Origin: an uncultured Collinsella sp.
GTDB lineage: Bacteria; Actinomycetota; Coriobacteriia; Coriobacteriales; Coriobacteriaceae
Direction of reading: 5' to 3'
Assembly: GCA_937997605.1 (NCBI GenBank)
Contig: CALLFD010000195.1
Coordinates: 1 to 38,861, forward strand
DNA length: 38,861 bases
The notes below the pieces were generated by a model that had not been told where the DNA came from, did not search any database, and was given only the letters and a program-made list of their open reading frames with translations. Shown here piece after piece: positions 7,750-14,660 of the stretch (position 1 is the first letter of the stretch; the number at the start of each line of letters is the position of its first letter). The position numbers and the translations under genes are program-made.

Positions 7750-8775
7750 TTAAGCAACGAACTTCTCGAAGTACTTGATGGTGCGGACCATCTGAGAGGT
7801 GTAGGAGTTCTCGTTGTCGTACCAAGAGGTGACCTGAACGAGGGTCTGGCCGTTGCCGAGGTCAGAGCACATGGTCTGAGTGGCGTCGAAGATGGAGCCG
7901 TGGGTCTCGCCGATGATGTCGGTGGAGACGATGTCGTCCTCGTTGTAGCCGAAGGTCTCGGAGATGGTGGCAGCGTAGGCCTTCATAGCAGCGTTGACCT
8001 CGTCGACGGTGACCTTCTTGTCAACGACGGCGTAGAGGTTGGTCAGCGAGCCGGTCGGCGTCGGGACGCGCTGGGCGGCACCGATGAGCTTGCCGTTGAG
8101 CTCGGGGAGAACCAGGCCGATGGCCTTGGCAGCGCCCGTGGTGTTCGGGACGATGTTCTCGGAGCAGGCGCGGGAGCGACGGAAGTTGCCCTTGCGCTGC
8201 GGGCCGTCGAGCGGCATCTGGTCGCCGGTGAAGGCGTGGATGGTGGTCATGATGCCGGACACGATGGGAGCGAAGTCGTTCAGACCCTTGGCCATCGGGG
8301 CGAGGCAGTTGGTGGTGCAGGAAGCAGCGGAGATGATGTTGTCCTCAGCGGTCAGCGTCTCATGGTTGACGTTGTACACGATGGTGGGCAGATCGCTGCC
8401 GGCCGGAGCGGAGATGACGACCTTCTTGGCGCCAGCGTTGATGTGGGCCTGAGCCTTAGCCTTGCTGGTGTAGAAGCCGGTGCACTCGAGAACGACGTCG
8501 ACGTCAAGGTCGCCCCAAGGCAGGTTGTTAGCGTCGGCCTCCTTGTAGATCTTGATCTCCTTGCCGTCAACGGTGATGGAATCCTCGCCAGCAACGACCT
8601 CGTGATCGCGAGCGTAGTTGCCCTGCGTGGAGTCGTACTTCAGCAGGTAAGCGAGCATATCGGGAGAGGTGAGGTCGTTGATAGCGACGATCTCGGAGCC
8701 CTCATGACCGAACATCTGACGGAAGGCCAGACGACCGATGCGACCGAAGCCGTTAATAGCAACCTTTACTGCCAT
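7750..8775 (-). CDS. gap: Glyceraldehyde-3-phosphate dehydrogenase (NAD-type)
   Basis: Oxidises and phosphorylates glyceraldehyde 3-phosphate to 1,3-bisphosphoglycerate; cytoplasmic tetramer, 341 residues. The Rossmann motif VAINGFGRIGR opens the protein. Asp34 in AINDLTS points to NAD rather than NADP. The catalytic Cys153 lies in SAASCTTNCLAP, and the C-terminal SWYDNENSYTSQMVRT motif is present. ATG at 8775 is supported by AAGGAG 5 bases upstream and by the conserved N-terminus; an upstream in-frame extension has no homology. A strong terminator follows, so gap can be expressed above pgk-tpiA-gpmI. Confidence 0.97.
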   Translation of the reverse strand: MAVKVAINGFGRIGRLAFRQMFGHEGSEIVAINDLTSPDMLAYLLKYDSTQGNYARDHEVVAGEDSITVDGKEIKIYKEADANNLPWGDLDVDVVLECTGFYTSKAKAQAHINAGAKKVVISAPAGSDLPTIVYNVNHETLTAEDNIISAASCTTNCLAPMAKGLNDFAPIVSGIMTTIHAFTGDQMPLDGPQRKGNFRRSRACSENIVPNTTGAAKAIGLVLPELNGKLIGAAQRVPTPTGSLTNLYAVVDKKVTVDEVNAAMKAYAATISETFGYNEDDIVSTDIIGETHGSIFDATQTMCSDLGNGQTLVQVTSWYDNENSYTSQMVRTIKYFEKFVA

Positions 8776-8847
8776 TGTGTCTCCTTTCGTAAGGCCCCCG
8801 CAAGCTACAGCGCCCGCCGTTGAGGCCCACAAACTAACCACTCGCCT

Positions 8848-8853
8848 AATATA
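8848..8853 (-). promoter_or_regulatory. Candidate -10 box for gap
   Basis: TATATT on the minus strand, 72 bases before the gap start and preceded by a run of eight A. The expected -35 position holds only TGAAAT. This assignment is tentative. Confidence 0.35.
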
Positions 8854-8909
8854 CCTTTTTTTTGACTTGAATTTCACGAGAATGCTCGAAATTGAAAATC
8901 AAATTTGCG

Positions 8910-8923
8910 TTAAAACGTTTTAA
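8910..8923. promoter_or_regulatory. 14-bp perfect palindrome upstream of gap, candidate operator
   Basis: TTAAAACGTTTTAA reads the same on both strands. It lies about 135 bases upstream of gap, between gap and whiA. The CG-centred AAACGTTT core resembles LacI/CcpA-type operators. The same core occurs upstream of the sialic-acid operon at 21549-21556. Confidence 0.45.
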
Positions 8924-8968
8924 ATACTAAAATAGCAGCTAAATCCATATATAAGTCGTTACTTCAAA

Positions 8969-9898
8969 CTACCTGTTTGCTTCAATGAGCTTTTCAAGCC
9001 GTAAAACACGATGGTAGAGGGCTGACTTCGACAAGGGAGGGTCAGCCATCTCCCCCAAATCACGCAGCGACAGATCGGGATAGCGCTCGCGCAGGTCGCA
9101 AAAGACCGCCAAGGCATCCGGAAGCGCATCACGAAGGCCACGCTGCTCGAGCTCATCGATAAGCGCAAGCTGATGTTGGGCGGCACCGGCGCTTCTGGTC
9201 TGGTTGGCGAGCTCGGCGTTCACGCGACGGTTCACATCGTTCTTAACCAACTTGACCGCGCGCGCCTCCTCAATCTCGGCAACGCTGCGCTTGGCGCCAA
9301 TCAGCTTTAATAGATGCTCGATTTCCTCGGCGCTCTTAATGTACACGGCATATGACCCCCGCCGTGCATTAACACGAGCATGGACCCCAATCTGCTCCAA
9401 CAGATCGCAAAGCCCCTTGGCATATTGCTCGCCCTGCACAGCAATCTCCAAATGAAAATCGCCGCGTGGATCGGCCACGAAGCCGCCCGCGATGAGCGCG
9501 CCGCGGATATAGGCAAGTCTACAGCAAGGACGGGCAACGATATGTCGGGGTACGCCGGCGACAAGTCCTCCCCTACGTTCGAGGATACCCAGCAGAACCA
9601 AGGCCTTATCCAGGTCTGGCTGATCAGGCAAGGTGATGAGGTAGTTTCGAACCTTATGCAATACAGATTTACGGACGGTGAACTCCGTTTTGAGCTTAAG
9701 GATACGATGCGTCAGCGTGATCATCGTGCGCGCGACGGCTCCCGTCTCAGTCGCAACCGTCAAACGATACCGCCCAGAGCCGGTAAGCGAGAGCGTACCG
9801 CTCACGCGCGTGAGGGCGGCAAGCGTCGACAAGTCGCAGTATTCACATTCGGGTTCGCAGCGCGCAAGCTCGTCGCGCACCTCAGCGGTAAACGACAT
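8969..9898 (-). CDS. whiA: DNA-binding protein WhiA
   Basis: Homologue of the sporulation and cell-division regulator WhiA, 309 residues. The N-terminal two-thirds is the degenerate LAGLIDADG homing-endonuclease-like fold (ALTRVSGTLSL, then RGALIAGGFVADPRGDFHLEI). The C-terminus is the DNA-binding helix-turn-helix with SLRDLGEMADPPLSKSALYHRVLRL. In streptomycetes WhiA activates division genes with WhiB; in non-sporulating relatives it affects division and chromosome segregation. The gene begins 6 bases after rapZ and must be co-transcribed with it. The ribosome binding site is weak, consistent with translational coupling. No hairpin terminator is visible after it. Confidence 0.96.
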   Translation of the reverse strand: MSFTAEVRDELARCEPECEYCDLSTLAALTRVSGTLSLTGSGRYRLTVATETGAVARTMITLTHRILKLKTEFTVRKSVLHKVRNYLITLPDQPDLDKALVLLGILERRGGLVAGVPRHIVARPCCRLAYIRGALIAGGFVADPRGDFHLEIAVQGEQYAKGLCDLLEQIGVHARVNARRGSYAVYIKSAEEIEHLLKLIGAKRSVAEIEEARAVKLVKNDVNRRVNAELANQTRSAGAAQHQLALIDELEQRGLRDALPDALAVFCDLRERYPDLSLRDLGEMADPPLSKSALYHRVLRLEKLIEANR

Positions 9899-9904
9899 GC
9901 AGGC

Positions 9905-10825
9905 CTATGCCTTCGTGTTGGCGCGCGACAGGTCGCGGTGGGAGATGCTCACATGATACTGAGCGCCTTCCAGGTAACGGGCCGTGGCCTCGGCAATGGC
10001 AACGCTGCGGTGCTGGCCGCCCGTGCAGCCGATGGCGATAGAAAGCTGCGGCTTACCCTCCGCGATATAACCCGGCATCACCGTATCGAGCAGCTGTGTC
10101 CAAGCCTTCCAAAACTCCTGCGTCTTGGGATGGTCCAGAACAAAATCGGAGACCTTTTTATCGAGACCGGTCATCGTGCGCATCTCGGGATCGTAGAACG
10201 GATTGGGCAGGAAGCGGACGTCGATCATAATATCCGCTTCGACGGGCATGCCGTGCTTAAAGCCAAACGAGAACACGTGGACATCCATAAGCTGCTGGTC
10301 GGACAGCTCGGAAAATGCCATACGCAGCTTGTTGCGCAGCGCAGAGGTGCGCAGACGGCTCGTGTCGATAATCATATCGGCTCGGTCGCGCACGCCCTGC
10401 AGCTGAAGGCGCTCGCGCTGAATGGCATCGGCCGTAGTCTCCCCCGGCTTGGCAATGGGATGACGGCGGCGATTTTCGCTGTAGCGACGAATCAGCACCT
10501 CGTCAGAAGCCTCCAGGAACACGATGTCGCAGCTCATCTCGCGCTCTTCGAGAGCGGCGACCGCATCGAGCAACTCGTCAAACAGTCCCTGGCTACGCAA
10601 ATCGCAGGTGACGGCGAGATGCCTGCCCACGCCCGTATTGATGCCGACGAGCTCGGCAAGCTGGGCGATGAGACGCGGAGGCAGGTTATCGATGCAAAAA
10701 TAGCCCATGTCCTCGAACACGTGCATGGCCTGTGTGCGGCCCGATCCGGACATTCCGGTGATGATGACGATATCGGGGATGCGCTCCGAGCGCTCCGCCG
10801 CATCCATGGCATCTCCCTTTTGCAT
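9905..10825 (-). CDS. rapZ: RNase adapter protein RapZ (YvcJ family P-loop protein)
   Basis: Nucleotide-binding protein; in E. coli RapZ binds GlcN-6-P and directs RNase E to the GlmZ small RNA, while the Gram-positive homologue YvcJ affects competence. Length is 306 residues from ATG 10825. The Walker A motif is GMSGSGRT (residues 24-31), with Arg where most P-loops have Lys, as I recall is usual in actinobacterial members. FEDMGYFCIDNLPP follows. The C-terminal ligand-binding half shows DVRFLPNPFYDP and IGCTGGQHRSV. Two starts are possible: 10825 (GGGAGG 6 bases upstream) and 10807 (GGGAG 5 bases upstream). whiA follows after 6 bases, and yvcK, usually between them, is absent. Confidence 0.93.
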   Translation of the reverse strand: MQKGDAMDAAERSERIPDIVIITGMSGSGRTQAMHVFEDMGYFCIDNLPPRLIAQLAELVGINTGVGRHLAVTCDLRSQGLFDELLDAVAALEEREMSCDIVFLEASDEVLIRRYSENRRRHPIAKPGETTADAIQRERLQLQGVRDRADMIIDTSRLRTSALRNKLRMAFSELSDQQLMDVHVFSFGFKHGMPVEADIMIDVRFLPNPFYDPEMRTMTGLDKKVSDFVLDHPKTQEFWKAWTQLLDTVMPGYIAEGKPQLSIAIGCTGGQHRSVAIAEATARYLEGAQYHVSISHRDLSRANTKA

Positions 10826-10838
10826 GTGCTGCCTCCCG

Positions 10839-10875
10839 AAAACAAGCGCGGGACCCAGCAACCCGGATCCCGCGC
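10839..10875 (-). terminator. Terminator of the sialic-acid operon, abutting the rapZ ribosome binding site
   Basis: The minus strand has GCGCGGGA (10875-10868) pairing with TCCCGCGC (10853-10846), extended by two C-G and one G-U pairs, with an 8-base loop, then TTGTTTTC. The run of T ends directly before the rapZ Shine-Dalgarno sequence. A TATACT box (10896-10901) upstream of the hairpin could drive rapZ through it. Confidence 0.75.
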
Positions 10876-10926
10876 GGTCAATTGCCTATATTGAGTATAC
10901 CGCCCCGAGCGGATACGAGGCCTGTC

Positions 10927-11613
10927 TTACGCCTCAAGCGCAGCCTTGAACCAACTCGTAATACTCGTGGGGTGCGTGATGGCGGTGCCGACGACAACGG
11001 CCCAGGCGCCAGCATCGATCGCGGCGCGAGCCTCCTCGGGCGTGTGCACGCGGCCCTCGCAGATGATGGGAAGACCGGGGAATTCCTCGGTCGCCTGACG
11101 CAGGAGCGGCAGATCGGGGCCATCGGCCATGGTGCAGTCGATGGCAGCGACACCGTGAGAAAGCGTGGTAGATACAAGGTCGAAGCCCATATCAACCGCA
11201 CGGCGAATGTCCTCGATGGTGGCACAATCCGCCATCAGGAGCACACCCTCCTCGTGCAGCGGGCGGAAGGTATCCTCGACCGACTTGCCGTCGGGACGCG
11301 GACGATCGGTGGCGTCGATCGCCACGATATCGGCACCCGCAGCAACGCAGGCGCGAGCGTGACGCAGCGTCGGCGTGATGTAAACGCCCTCGTGCCCATC
11401 CTTCCACAGGCCGATAACAGGAACCTCACAGCGACCCTTAATGGCGGCAATGTCGGCAAGGCCCTGGCAGCGAATGGCGGCGGCGCCGCCGAGCTCGCAA
11501 GCACGAGACATTTGAGCCATGGTCTCGGGCGTACGAAGCGGCTCGCCCATATACGCCTGAACGCTCACGACGAGCTTACCCTTCAGGGATTGAATCAAAG
11601 GATCGACGGTCAT
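10927..11613 (-). CDS. nanE: N-acetylmannosamine-6-phosphate 2-epimerase
   Basis: Converts ManNAc-6-P to GlcNAc-6-P, the last dedicated step of sialic-acid catabolism; cytoplasmic TIM barrel, 228 residues, full length. Visible family features are LVVSVQAYMGEPLR at the start, AIRCQGLADIAAIKG, VPVIGLWKDGHEGVYITPT, the DCATIEDIRRAVDMGFDLVSTTLSHG block and ICEGRVHTPEEARAAIDAGAWAVVVGTAITHP at the end. The ribosome binding site (AAAGG about 10 bases upstream) is modest. It is the last gene of the nan operon, separated from the kinase gene by a hairpin and followed by a terminator. Its product feeds NagA and NagB, which are not in this window. Confidence 0.95.
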   Translation of the reverse strand: MTVDPLIQSLKGKLVVSVQAYMGEPLRTPETMAQMSRACELGGAAAIRCQGLADIAAIKGRCEVPVIGLWKDGHEGVYITPTLRHARACVAAGADIVAIDATDRPRPDGKSVEDTFRPLHEEGVLLMADCATIEDIRRAVDMGFDLVSTTLSHGVAAIDCTMADGPDLPLLRQATEEFPGLPIICEGRVHTPEEARAAIDAGAWAVVVGTAITHPTSITSWFKAALEA

Positions 11614-11637
11614 AAGGCTGCAACCTTTCTCAGAACA

Positions 11638-11666
11638 GCCTCCCGAGGCGTGTTGTCTCGGGAGGC
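11638..11666 (-). other. Intercistronic hairpin between the ROK kinase gene and nanE
   Basis: GCCTCCCGAG (11638-11647) pairs perfectly with CTCGGGAGGC (11657-11666) around a 9-base loop. TGTTCTGAG follows on the minus strand, so there is no U tract. It more likely acts in RNA stability or partial attenuation than as a terminator. Confidence 0.6.
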
Positions 11667-11683
11667 TCCTACAGAAGATACGT

Positions 11684-12649
11684 TTACTTCAACGAGGCAA
11701 GAAGATGCTCAGCGGCACCGATGAGCGGAGCATCGCCCTCCAGAGAACCGATGAGGATCGGCGTGTCCTGAAGCGGATCGAGCGCCTGGCTGGCATAGCC
11801 CTCGTGCACCGAATCCTTCCACGTCTGTGAACGCCAATCGGGACCTTGGTGAATCACGCCACCCGAAAGCACGATGACCTCGGGGTCCAGGATGTTAGCG
11901 AGCGAGCCCAAGCTGGCACCCAGCGCAAAGCCGGCGTCATGGATGACCTCGGTCGCCTTTGCGTCGCCCGCGCGGCACAGGTCGTTCACATCGCGACCGA
12001 CCGAAGGACGGCTGGGGTCGACGCGGCCAAAACGCTCATCGTACATTCGACCAATGGAAGTGCCCGAAGCAACCGACTCCAGATGGCCAGAACGCCCGCA
12101 GGCGCAGGGAATGCCGGCGGCAGCCGAGCACTCGATGTGGCCCATATGGCCAGCAGCACCATGGAAGCCTTGCATCACGCGGCCGTTCTCGACATATGCG
12201 CCGCCGATACCCGTACCGATGCCAAGACACAAGACGGAGAACTTGCCCTTGCCGACGCCCCAGTGGGCCTCGCCCAGAGCATGAGCCTGCACGTCGCCTA
12301 CAACGGCAACGGGAAGACCGAGGTCCTCGCGCAGACGCGGCCCCAACTGGACGCCGGACCAGCCGGGCATGATCTCGTTGGCATACGCGATGGCGCCCGT
12401 CTTGGGATCGACGACGCCGGCAGCACCGATACCGACGCCAAGGACCTCGACATCGGGATTCGCCTCGAGAGCAGCCTTGATGGACGCCTCGATACGCTGG
12501 AAGACGGCCTCGCCGCCCTCTTGGGCCTCGGTGGGAACCTCGGCCTCAAAAACGGGATGAGGCACGCTACCGTCAGCCGGGTACTCCATAATGGCGGTCG
12601 CAATCTTGGTGCCGCCGATATCAACGGAGCAAATGTACTTGTTCTCCAT
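11684..12649 (-). CDS. nanK: ROK-family sugar kinase, probable N-acetylmannosamine kinase
   Basis: By context, phosphorylates ManNAc to ManNAc-6-P with ATP. It is a 321-residue ROK protein; the fold alone would also allow glucokinase. The phosphate-1 motif is SVDIGGTKIATA (residues 8-19), the likely catalytic base is Asp119 in VVGDVQAHALGE, and GIGTGIGGAYV follows. The zinc module reads His171, Cys182, Cys184 and then GHLES, so the fourth ligand, usually Cys, is His189. ATG 12649 has AAGGAG 6 bases upstream. It stands between the lyase and epimerase genes, which is the reason for the NanK call. A large hairpin region lies between it and the lyase gene. Confidence 0.85.
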   Translation of the reverse strand: MENKYICSVDIGGTKIATAIMEYPADGSVPHPVFEAEVPTEAQEGGEAVFQRIEASIKAALEANPDVEVLGVGIGAAGVVDPKTGAIAYANEIMPGWSGVQLGPRLREDLGLPVAVVGDVQAHALGEAHWGVGKGKFSVLCLGIGTGIGGAYVENGRVMQGFHGAAGHMGHIECSAAAGIPCACGRSGHLESVASGTSIGRMYDERFGRVDPSRPSVGRDVNDLCRAGDAKATEVIHDAGFALGASLGSLANILDPEVIVLSGGVIHQGPDWRSQTWKDSVHEGYASQALDPLQDTPILIGSLEGDAPLIGAAEHLLASLK

Positions 12650-12691
12650 GTCGCTCTCCTTAGGAGATAAAAACAACTACAGGAAATGAAG

Positions 12692-12710
12692 GCTGCGTTA
12701 TCGCCGCAGC
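12692..12710 (-). other. Small hairpin upstream of nanK
   Basis: GCTGCG (12692-12697) pairs with CGCAGC (12705-12710) around 7 bases. It sits between the long hairpin and the nanK ribosome binding site. Confidence 0.45.
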
Positions 12711-12715
12711 TTGGT

Positions 12716-12821
12716 AAAGGTTTCCCGGGTGCCCGAGGTTGGGGTGAAAGCGGTCGGGCGTTGACCTAATGGGTCACGCTCGACCGCTTGAGCCCCAAGA
12801 TCGGGTGCCCGGGGAAGCTTT
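12716..12821 (-). other. Long imperfect hairpin (about 105 nt) between nanA and nanK
   Basis: The arms 12716-12766 and 12772-12821 pair almost along their full length around a 5-base loop (12767-12771). The inner stem joins AAGCGGTCG and CGACCGCTT plus GCGT/ACGC and GACC/GGTC. Then come TTGGGG/CCCCAA, CCCGGG..CCCGA against its near-complement with two mismatches, and a base of AAG/CTT. The outer end overlaps the nanA stop codon, so the structure starts as soon as translation ends. No U tract follows on the minus strand. A long duplex like this is a typical RNase III substrate, but that role is inferred. Confidence 0.7.
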
Positions 12822-13740
12822 ACAGGAGACCGTTGTCCTGGAGGACCTTCTTAATAGCCTCGACGTTCTCGCCGGTCATGGCCTTCACCGGGCGCGGCAT
12901 GGTCGGGCTGTCGAAGATGCCCATGAGGTTCATAGCGGTCTTGAAGGCGCCGACGCCACCGGCATAGCCCTGGACGCCCGAGGTGACATCCCAGATGTGC
13001 GAAATCTCATTGAGGCGGTCCTGCTCGGCCTTGACGGTAGCCCAGTCACCAGCCTGAGCGGCCTTCCACTGACGTACGTAGCCCTCGGGCTCAACGTTGG
13101 CGAGACCCGGGACGGAACCGTCGGCGCCACCGAGGTAGGCGCCGTCGACAACAACCTCGTGACCGGTGAGAATGCTCATCGGATGGCCGTTCTTCTCGTT
13201 CTCCTGAACGAGGTAGCGGAACGAGATGTCATCACCCGAGGAATCCTTGACGCCGGCCAGAACGCCCTCGGCACCGAGCTTGGCAAGGAGCTTCCACGGG
13301 AGCTTGGTGTGGACACACACGGGGATGTCGTAGGCGAAGATGGGCAGGTCGAGTTCCTCATGCAGGATGCGGAAGTGCTCCTCGACCTCGGTCATGCCCT
13401 GCAGGGCATAGAACGGGCAGGTGGCGACAAGCGCATCGGCGCCCAGCTCCTGAGCGACCTTACCGTGCTCGATCATGCGCTCGGTCTCGGTGTCGATGAT
13501 GCCGACCAGAACGGGAACGCGGTGGTCGACGATACGGACGGCCTCGGCGATGATCTGACGGCGACGCTCGTCGGTGGAGAAGACGACCTCGCCCGAGGAG
13601 CCCAGGAAGAACAAGCCATCGACGCCGGCATCGATCATGCGGTTGATGCTGCGCTCAAAGGAGGCAACATCGAGCTGGTGGTCTTCGGTATCGGGAACAA
13701 CGACGGGAGGGATAACGCCGGTGAATTTCTGAGTTGCCAC
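12820..13740 (-). CDS. nanA: N-acetylneuraminate lyase (DHDPS/NAL-family aldolase)
   Basis: Probably cleaves N-acetylneuraminate to ManNAc and pyruvate. It is a 306-residue class I aldolase of the dihydrodipicolinate synthase/NAL family. The carboxylate-binding GSSGE is at residues 47-51, the Tyr of YDIP is residue 137 and the Schiff-base Lys in GVKDSSGD is residue 165; to my knowledge these are the positions of the same residues in E. coli NanA. The start is GTG 13740, not an upstream ATG, because AAGGAG lies 6 bases before it and the protein then begins MATQKFTGVIPP. Sequence alone does not exclude another family activity, but nanE and a ROK kinase next to it make lyase by far the most likely. 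Confidence 0.85.
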   Translation of the reverse strand: MATQKFTGVIPPVVVPDTEDHQLDVASFERSINRMIDAGVDGLFFLGSSGEVVFSTDERRRQIIAEAVRIVDHRVPVLVGIIDTETERMIEHGKVAQELGADALVATCPFYALQGMTEVEEHFRILHEELDLPIFAYDIPVCVHTKLPWKLLAKLGAEGVLAGVKDSSGDDISFRYLVQENEKNGHPMSILTGHEVVVDGAYLGGADGSVPGLANVEPEGYVRQWKAAQAGDWATVKAEQDRLNEISHIWDVTSGVQGYAGGVGAFKTAMNLMGIFDSPTMPRPVKAMTGENVEAIKKVLQDNGLL

Positions 13741-13763
13741 AAGAATCTCCTTAGTTGTCTGGC

Positions 13764-13782
13764 GGGCAGCCCTATGCCGCCC
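13764..13782 (-). other. Intercistronic hairpin between the CE7-like pseudo-esterase gene and nanA
   Basis: GGGCAGC (13764-13770) pairs with GCCGCCC (13776-13782), with one G-U pair and a 5-base loop, just before the nanA ribosome binding site. No U tract follows. Confidence 0.4.
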
Positions 13783-13808
13783 ACTCTTGTTGGCAGTGTC
13801 CAGGCCGT

Positions 13809-14660
13809 CTAGGCCAAAGAACACGGGTAGAACGTTTGGTTAAAGAAGTCGACGACTTCGTTTTCGAACGCATTGATGCGCTCGTGAGCGTATTTTGCAT
13901 AGATGATATGCCTCCGGTCACACTCAAGACCGTTGAATACGGCAAACTGATCCTTGGGATCGCTCACGGTATCCATAAGCGATGTGCCCATGAGCACCGA
14001 TCCGCGCACCCGAGACGACAGCGCCTCGAGGCCGCCAGGAAGCGGATTGGCAACCGCCGTGCAGGCGAGGCCCCGCTCGTCCAGAGCAGAAACCGCCAGC
14101 GCGACTCCGCCGCCAAGACCCTCGCCCCATGCAAAGATGCGGTCGGGGTCCATGCCATCAAGATTGCGCGCCACCTTCGCCAGCGCGCAACCCCAACGGA
14201 CGCGCTCGACAAAAGCGGGCGAAGAAATCCCCCGCTGCAGGTCGTTCGCACCAGCAACATCGTCATCCAGCGCGAGGACGGCATACCCCATGGCGGCAAA
14301 TCTCGTCATGTGATGCCAGCCGCGCACAGGCCGATCGATGTCGTGGAACATCAGGCACAGCGGCACGCGCTCAGATACTCGGGCACGACCGACAGGCTCG
14401 ATCAAACGAGCGTGAATCGCATCGTCACCGAGCTCAAAGGAGACCTCCGAGTAACGGGCGCAGGGGTTAACAAAGTCAATCGCCGTAATGGCCAGGCCTT
14501 GAATCTCAAGATTCGAAGCGCATGTCTCTAAATCAGAAACATCTGCTTGGACATCACCGCGCCAGTCCCGATATTCTGCGAGCCTTGACGAAACCGTTCC
14601 AGGAATTCCCACGAGCCCGGGGACAATCAGCTCGTCAACATTGCTCTCGCACTTAGACAT
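13809..14660 (-). CDS. CE7/AXE1-like alpha/beta-hydrolase lacking the catalytic serine (probable pseudo-esterase)
   Basis: 283 residues, a shortened paralogue of the esterase encoded just upstream. The nucleophile elbow reads AWGEGLGGG, so the Ser expected in GASQGG is Gly181 (codon GGT). The oxyanion motif FHGY has become FHDI at residues 105-108. The downstream triad members survive as Asp230 (LMDTVSDP) and His259 (YAHE). About 45 residues between the elbow and the Asp strand are missing compared with the neighbour. The frame is intact and the start overlaps the previous gene by 8 bases with GGGGAGG upstream, so it is expressed, not decaying. Role unknown: it may be a binding or regulatory partner of the active esterase, or use another nucleophile. 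Confidence 0.8.
   Translation of the reverse strand: MSKCESNVDELIVPGLVGIPGTVSSRLAEYRDWRGDVQADVSDLETCASNLEIQGLAITAIDFVNPCARYSEVSFELGDDAIHARLIEPVGRARVSERVPLCLMFHDIDRPVRGWHHMTRFAAMGYAVLALDDDVAGANDLQRGISSPAFVERVRWGCALAKVARNLDGMDPDRIFAWGEGLGGGVALAVSALDERGLACTAVANPLPGGLEALSSRVRGSVLMGTSLMDTVSDPKDQFAVFNGLECDRRHIIYAKYAHERINAFENEVVDFFNQTFYPCSLA

Noticed and set aside
10902..10926. Possible attachment-site repeat at the edge of the nan operon
   Set aside because: No matching direct repeat was recognised by eye near 21.3-21.7 kb, and no integrase or tRNA gene is present.
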